Source: Roseibacillus sp. (GTDB lineage: Bacteria > Verrucomicrobiota > Verrucomicrobiae > Verrucomicrobiales > Akkermansiaceae). From it: a stretch of 17,673 bases of DNA. The notes under the pieces are model-generated. The model ran no database searches. It was not told where the DNA came from and was given only the letters and a program-made list of their open reading frames with translations. Position 1 is the stretch's first letter, and every line of letters starts with the position of its first letter. The DNA is taken from contig PBNG01000031.1 in the NCBI GenBank assembly GCA_002723015.1, positions 1-17,673 on the forward strand, in the 5' to 3' direction. Below are positions 13,584-17,673 of this stretch, one piece after another. Position numbers and translations under genes: made by a program.

Positions 13584-15344
13584 CTACTCCGACTTCCCGT
13601 CTTCCTCGCCCGGATCGGATTCCGATCCTCCACTCGGACTCCACTCTTCTTCTGACGGAGTCGTAGACGCCGCAAGGTTGAAGGCCTGCTCCAGACCGAC
13701 CAGATCGCTGGAGGGTCGCAATGTCTCGAAGCTCTGGGATTCCTTCTGGAGTTGCTCAGAGCTGTATTCCACCGCCTTGATAGACAATCCAATCCGGCGC
13801 TCGATCTTGTCGACCTTGATCACCCGGGCCTCCACCTCATCAGAGACCTTGAGGATGTCTTTGACCCTCTCGACATGCTCCTCGCTCAACTGCGAGATAT
13901 GGATCAGGCCGTCGATATCTCCATCCAGACTGACGAACGCACCAAAGCTGGCGATCTTGGCCACCGTTCCCTTGGCGATGTCACCAACCTTGAATTTGGT
14001 ATCGATGTCGGACCAGGGGTCGGTATCGAGTTGCTTGATCCCGAGAGAAACGCGCTGGTTCTCCTTGTCGATGGCGAGGACGATAGCCTCCACCTCTTCG
14101 TTCTTCTTCAGGATCTCGCTGGGGTGGTTGATCTTGCGGGTCCAACTCAGGTCGGAGACGTGAATCATCCCGTCGATCCCCTCCTCGAGGCCTACGAAAG
14201 CCCCGTAAGCGGTAAGATTGCGAACTGCGCCTTGGATCTTTGTTCCAATCGGGTAGCGCCCCTCGATCTCATCCCATGGGTTAGGCTCCAACTGGCGAAC
14301 ACCGAGGGAAATCTTCTGCTCCTCGATGCTGATTCCCAGCACGACAGCCTCTATTTCCTGATCCAACTCGAGCACATCGCTGGGACGGGTGATCCGCTTG
14401 ACCCATGAAAGTTCCGATACGTGCACGAGTCCCTCGACGCCACGCTGCAGTTCCACGAAAGCCCCGTAAGGCAGCAACTTGGTTATCCGACCCTTGACAT
14501 TGGATCCGATCGGAAATTTGGCTTCAATGTCCTCCCATGGGTTATCGGTCATCTGTTTCAGTCCGAGCGATACCCTCTCCTTCTCGCGGTCCACATCAAG
14601 GATCTGGACTTCAATCTCCTGGCTGATTCGCAGCATTTCACTGGGGTGATTGATGCGACCCCAGCTCATGTCAGTAATGTGCAGGAGTCCATCCATACCC
14701 TCAAGATCCACGAAGGCACCGAAATCAGTGAGATTCTTGACTTGCCCAGTCACCTTGTCTCCGACCTTGACGGTCTGGAGGAAGCGCTGGCGCCGCTCCG
14801 AACGCTCAGCCTCGATCACCTCACGGCGGCTCAGGACGATATTCTGGCGCTCGTCGTTTACCTTGACGATCTTGAACTCATAGATGTTGCCGACGAATTC
14901 ATTAAGATCTTTCGGCGGAATGATGTCGACCTGGGAGCCGGGCAGAAACGCTTCTACTCCGACATTTACCATAAGACCTCCCTTGACCACGCTTTTGACT
15001 TTGCCTTTCACCAGGCCGCCGTCCTCGAACACCTTGACAATCTTATCCCAGTTCTGCTTGTGCGCGGCCTTTTCCTTGGACAGGACGACCATGCCCTCAT
15101 CGTTTTCCAGACGCTCCAGAAGAACTTCTACCTCGTCCCCCTCCTCAATTTCGTCATCTTCAAACTCGGAGCTGGGGATCACACCCTCCGACTTGTATCC
15201 GACATCTATAATCACCACCTGGGGACGGATATCGAGGATCGTTCCATTCACAATGGAACCTTCTTTAAATTCGCGGAACTTGGAATCGATCAGCGCATCC
15301 AGTTCAGCATTGATCGTCGCACCCGCGACGGCTTCGTTACTCAT
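13584..15344 (-). CDS. rpsA: 30S ribosomal protein S1
   Basis: The 586-residue product contains six S1 (OB-fold) RNA-binding domains at about residues 28-92, 108-175, 193-264, 280-352, 366-438 and 452-525, the full complement of a Gram-negative-type S1 that recruits mRNA to the 30S subunit. Domains 3-6 carry the strong motif G-A-F-V-x-L....G-L/M-x-H-x-S/T; repeated NPW-x-x-I linkers separate them. The tail (526-586) is acidic and Ser/Gly-rich. ATG 15344 has no Shine-Dalgarno: the bases just upstream on the coding strand are a C/A-rich run (AACCAACAACCAACC then TTAACAACAGAAA), as is usual for S1, which can autoregulate. A strong terminator follows at 13522-13559. No cmk gene lies upstream, unlike in Proteobacteria. 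Confidence 0.97.
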   Translation of the reverse strand: MSNEAVAGATINAELDALIDSKFREFKEGSIVNGTILDIRPQVVIIDVGYKSEGVIPSSEFEDDEIEEGDEVEVLLERLENDEGMVVLSKEKAAHKQNWDKIVKVFEDGGLVKGKVKSVVKGGLMVNVGVEAFLPGSQVDIIPPKDLNEFVGNIYEFKIVKVNDERQNIVLSRREVIEAERSERRQRFLQTVKVGDKVTGQVKNLTDFGAFVDLEGMDGLLHITDMSWGRINHPSEMLRISQEIEVQILDVDREKERVSLGLKQMTDNPWEDIEAKFPIGSNVKGRITKLLPYGAFVELQRGVEGLVHVSELSWVKRITRPSDVLELDQEIEAVVLGISIEEQKISLGVRQLEPNPWDEIEGRYPIGTKIQGAVRNLTAYGAFVGLEEGIDGMIHVSDLSWTRKINHPSEILKKNEEVEAIVLAIDKENQRVSLGIKQLDTDPWSDIDTKFKVGDIAKGTVAKIASFGAFVSLDGDIDGLIHISQLSEEHVERVKDILKVSDEVEARVIKVDKIERRIGLSIKAVEYSSEQLQKESQSFETLRPSSDLVGLEQAFNLAASTTPSEEEWSPSGGSESDPGEEDGKSE

Positions 15345-15590
15345 TTTCTGTTGTTAAGGTTGGTTGTTGGTTGAATTGCCTTCCGACATTTGCCCCTTAC
15401 TGCAACGACAACGGGGCTCCAACAGCCGTCGCATTCCCAGAGCCATTAACTCGGGGGCCGCTGAAATTAGGGGCAAACCCCTGAAAATCAAGGCAAATAT
15501 CCAGGCCCTGAAGTCGGTTTCTCCTACCCCAGAAAGCGGGCTCTTGGGCCGACATGAGAAACCTGCGAGACCGGTTCTACCGCCCCCCCC
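15345..15590 (-). promoter_or_regulatory. rpsA leader and promoter region with repeated AGGGGCAAA element
   Basis: No gene is seen in this gap. On the minus strand TTGATT, a 16-base spacer and TAATTT (within 15463-15490) form a plausible rpsA promoter. The palindrome AGGGG-CAAA-CCCCT (15469-15482) lies in its spacer, and a copy of the same 9-mer in the opposite orientation (TTTGCCCCT, 15389-15397) lies about 75 bases downstream. The two could base-pair in RNA or be paired protein sites. A CA-rich stretch lies at 15355-15375 next to the rpsA start, and an 8-C run lies at 15583-15590. Confidence 0.4.
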
Positions 15591-15618
15591 TTGACACAAT
15601 CCTGCAATTCCCTACCTT
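15591..15618 (+). promoter_or_regulatory. Sigma70-type promoter of tRNA-Arg
   Basis: A consensus -35 TTGACA (15591-15596), a 16-base spacer and a TACCTT -10-like hexamer (15613-15618) lie 25 bases upstream of the tRNA 5' end. The perfect -35 and the position make this convincing, although the -10 is weak. Confidence 0.6.
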
Positions 15619-15642
15619 CCGCCCTCGCCGTCACTGGCATGT

Positions 15643-15719
<77 letters not shown>

Positions 15720-15773
15720 CTTTCCCTGTCGGTCTGCAATGGCCTGGTGAACAGCGAACCGGATCCCGCCATC

Positions 15774-17342
15774 TCACTGCGGTGCTACGGCCGTGTTGTC
15801 CACCACCTTGCCGGGGTCAAGGAGAGGAGTCGCGAAATCAATGGGCGGGAACCTTTGCCCGAACTGCTCACAAACAAGGTTCGAACTGATCCTGCCCGAC
15901 TCGTAAATAGTCGGAAGGCCAGATCCCGGGTGGGTTCCACCTCCTGCAAGATAGAGATTCTTGAAGTTACGATAACGGTTGTGCGGGCGGAGATAGAGGA
16001 GCTGGTTCAGGGTGTGCTTGAGATTGAAGGTTGCCCCAAGGTAAACGGAATATTCTTCTCTCCAGTCCCTCGGGGAAACGAGGCGTTCCTCGACGATATG
16101 CTCCCGCAGGTCCTTCATGCCCGTCCGCTCCTCAATCCGACTCAGTATGATGTCCCTGTATTCCTGCTGGGTGCTATGCCAGTCGGTGCCGTGGCGCATG
16201 TTGATCGTGGGTACGAGAACGTAAATACCCGAACCCCCAGGGGGCGCAACGTGAGGGTCAGTCACGGAAGAATTTCGTACATAGATCGACATATCTTGGG
16301 AGACTCTCTTCTCTCCCTGAACCTCCGTGATATTTCTTTGGTAATTTTCTGCGAAGAGAATGTGGTGATGAGGTTCATCCGGATAGATCTTATCTAGCCC
16401 GAGGTAGAGCATGAACGTGGAGCAAGAGAAGCCCTTTCTACGCATCCGTTCATCGGGCACTCCACCACCATTCAGAAGCTGCGTAACCGCCACGCCGTAA
16501 TCCGCATTCACCACGACAGCATCCGCCTTGATCACCTCCCCGGAGACAAGGCGCACCCCTGTCGAGGTCCGGCCAGCAGTAAGAACCTGCTCAACGGGAG
16601 AACCCAAACGAATCTCTGCGCCATCTGCCATCGCTACCTCCGCCATTTTCTCTGAAATCTGACATAATCCACCCTGAACGTGGTAGACACCAAACCGATA
16701 CTCAAGGTAGGCAAGAATGCTGAAGAGAGCCGGGCAATCCCAAGGGGACATGCCCAGGTACTTGGACTGGAAGGTAAATGCCAGGCGCAGACGTTCGTCG
16801 GTGAAATACTGCTCGAGAAGAGTGAAAACACTTTGCCGCGTCGCTACGTAGGGGAGAGCCCGAAGCAGCTTCGGACTCATAAGGTCCGCAACACGTGTGT
16901 AGGATTTCTGGAGGCACGGAAAAAGGACCCTCAACTTGGCCTCGTGGTCGTGCATGAAACGGTAGAACCCCCCACTTTCTCCCGGGAACTGACGCTCCAC
17001 TTCCTTTCCCATCTTTACGGGGTCACAGCTGGTATCCAAGCTCTTGTCTCCCCAACTCAAGCGGGTCATCGGATCAAGGAGGACCAATTCCAGTTCATCA
17101 TCAAGATCCCTCCCGGCCTCAGCAAACACTTCGTCGAGGGTAAACCGCTGATGGAGGAATGTTGGGCCCGTGTCAAAAGAGTAGGCCCCCGCACGAAGCT
17201 CCGCATTCCTTCCACCAACGCGATCAGCTTTCTCCACCACCGTGACTCGGAAACCCCGGTGGGCGAGAATCATTGCCGAGGTCAAGCCTCCTGGGCCGGC
17301 GCCTACGACGACAACGTGTCGTGATTTGTTTTTAAGCTGCAT
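15774..17342 (-). CDS. crtI: CrtI-type carotenoid desaturase (phytoene desaturase family)
   Basis: The 522-residue product is an FAD-dependent CrtI-family desaturase that introduces double bases of conjugation into phytoene to give neurosporene or lycopene. The N-terminal dinucleotide-binding fold VVVVGAGPGGLTSA (10-23) with Glu37 ending the second strand and DRVGGRN (40-46), the SFDTGPTF motif, and the C-terminal CrtI signature AGGGTHPGSGLPTIYESGRISS (split here as residues 466-475 AGGGTHPGSG and 476-487 LPTIYESGRISS) are all present. Length is normal for the family. It follows the Blh-type gene on the same strand with 55 bp between them, so the pair probably works in one pathway from phytoene to retinal. 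GAGG 10 bases before ATG 17342 is a possible ribosome binding site. A C30 (CrtN-type) desaturase is an alternative, less likely next to a retinal-forming enzyme. Confidence 0.93.
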   Translation of the reverse strand: MQLKNKSRHVVVVGAGPGGLTSAMILAHRGFRVTVVEKADRVGGRNAELRAGAYSFDTGPTFLHQRFTLDEVFAEAGRDLDDELELVLLDPMTRLSWGDKSLDTSCDPVKMGKEVERQFPGESGGFYRFMHDHEAKLRVLFPCLQKSYTRVADLMSPKLLRALPYVATRQSVFTLLEQYFTDERLRLAFTFQSKYLGMSPWDCPALFSILAYLEYRFGVYHVQGGLCQISEKMAEVAMADGAEIRLGSPVEQVLTAGRTSTGVRLVSGEVIKADAVVVNADYGVAVTQLLNGGGVPDERMRRKGFSCSTFMLYLGLDKIYPDEPHHHILFAENYQRNITEVQGEKRVSQDMSIYVRNSSVTDPHVAPPGGSGIYVLVPTINMRHGTDWHSTQQEYRDIILSRIEERTGMKDLREHIVEERLVSPRDWREEYSVYLGATFNLKHTLNQLLYLRPHNRYRNFKNLYLAGGGTHPGSGLPTIYESGRISSNLVCEQFGQRFPPIDFATPLLDPGKVVDNTAVAPQ

Positions 17343-17397
17343 AACCGTTGTGCCTCATGAGCAGGTTGATCGAAGATAGTCTTCCAGAGAAAAAATT

Positions 17398-17673
17398 TCA
17401 AACCGGGCACCGAGACTGAATTTCCTGGCTGACCAACCATTGGTGGGCCGGTGTTACAATGGCGAAGAAGATAAGGAGAATGATTGCAGCCCGCTCGGGA
17501 GACTGAAGGCTTCCAGTTCCCCAAGCGAGGATCCCGATTAACACGAGAGACGGAAAGAAAAACGGTCCGGAGAGTCGGTAAAGCCATCCCAGACCCGCTC
17601 CGGGATCCCTGAGCTCCCGAAGATGGAAAATGTGACGCAAACTGTGCCAGCAAAGAAAATAAGCTCCGAGGGC
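17398..17673 (-). CDS. blh: Brp/Blh-type beta-carotene 15,15'-dioxygenase, C-terminal part (runs off window)
   Basis: The minus-strand frame is open from the window edge to a TGA at 17398-17400 and gives 91 residues beginning ALGAYFLCWHSLRHIFHLREL. The Y-F-x-x-W-H-x-x-R-H motif followed by hydrophobic spans (about 42-56 and 66-79 of the fragment) and a final TPAHQWLV (where the family usually has a PH-containing segment) is characteristic of the Brp/Blh membrane family that cleaves beta-carotene into two retinals. The two His of WHxxRH and the late PAH are probable iron ligands. The N-terminal two thirds lies beyond 17673, so completeness cannot be judged; a TTG at 17640 in this frame is an internal codon. 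Its placement just upstream of crtI supports the call. Confidence 0.75.
   Translation of the reverse strand, partial: ALGAYFLCWHSLRHIFHLRELRDPGAGLGWLYRLSGPFFFPSLVLIGILAWGTGSLQSPERAAIILLIFFAIVTPAHQWLVSQEIQSRCPV

Noticed and set aside
14421..15374. 317-residue plus-strand frame over rpsA
   Set aside because: Antisense shadow of a clearly identified S1 gene; no motif or start signal.

Overview
The window looks like about 17.5 kb of a GC-rich (roughly 58% by eye), probably marine or aquatic bacterium of the Planctomycetota-Verrucomicrobiota-Chlamydiota group, most likely Verrucomicrobiota. This rests on gene content, not on a database search: two Cys-type secreted sulfatases, a Tat-exported TIM-barrel isomerase, a secreted DUF1080 (3-keto-disaccharide hydrolase) protein, a secreted PQQ-like beta-propeller protein, an SHD1-like protein, and an exported protein whose C-terminus follows the DGDG..N.L..ALG / FIRLRV pattern common in that phylum.

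Layout. (1) Positions 1-~222 hold an AT-richer (about 42% GC) minus-strand fragment of uppS that breaks off just before its catalytic MDGNG motif. At about the same base, a plus-strand phospholipase D-like lipoprotein gene (to 1604) begins without its start codon; both genes are cut at one point, so this is probably an artificial or illegitimate junction. (2) Positions 1626-9374 form a carbohydrate/sulfate-ester degradation neighbourhood: Tat isomerase (-), sulfatase (+), a large unrecognised ferritin-like dimetal protein (-), DUF1080 protein (-), PQQ-like beta-propeller (-) and a second sulfatase (+). Nearly all products carry export signals, consistent with periplasmic or extracytoplasmic processing of sulfated glycans. 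(3) Positions 9371-13411 hold a small hypothetical gene (-), elongation factor P (+), a secreted protein (-), and a plus-strand run of an M50-like membrane metalloprotease, an SHD1-like secreted protein and ribosomal protein L31 type B. (4) Positions 13485-15719 hold a strong rho-independent terminator, rpsA (ribosomal protein S1, -), its long leader, and tRNA-Arg(ACG) with its own promoter (+). (5) From 15774 to the window end there is a minus-strand pair: crtI-type phytoene desaturase preceded by the 3' end of a Brp/Blh-type beta-carotene 15,15'-dioxygenase that runs off the window. This is the gene content of a retinal-producing (rhodopsin) pathway.

How it fits together: the organism appears to scavenge sulfated polysaccharides with exported enzymes and to make carotenoid and retinal, probably for a rhodopsin encoded just beyond the right edge. 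The translation genes (efp, rpmE2, rpsA, tRNA-Arg) are core housekeeping genes. Several starts (efp, rpsA, the metalloprotease) have no visible Shine-Dalgarno sequence. No CRISPR array, insertion sequence, prophage or rRNA gene was seen.
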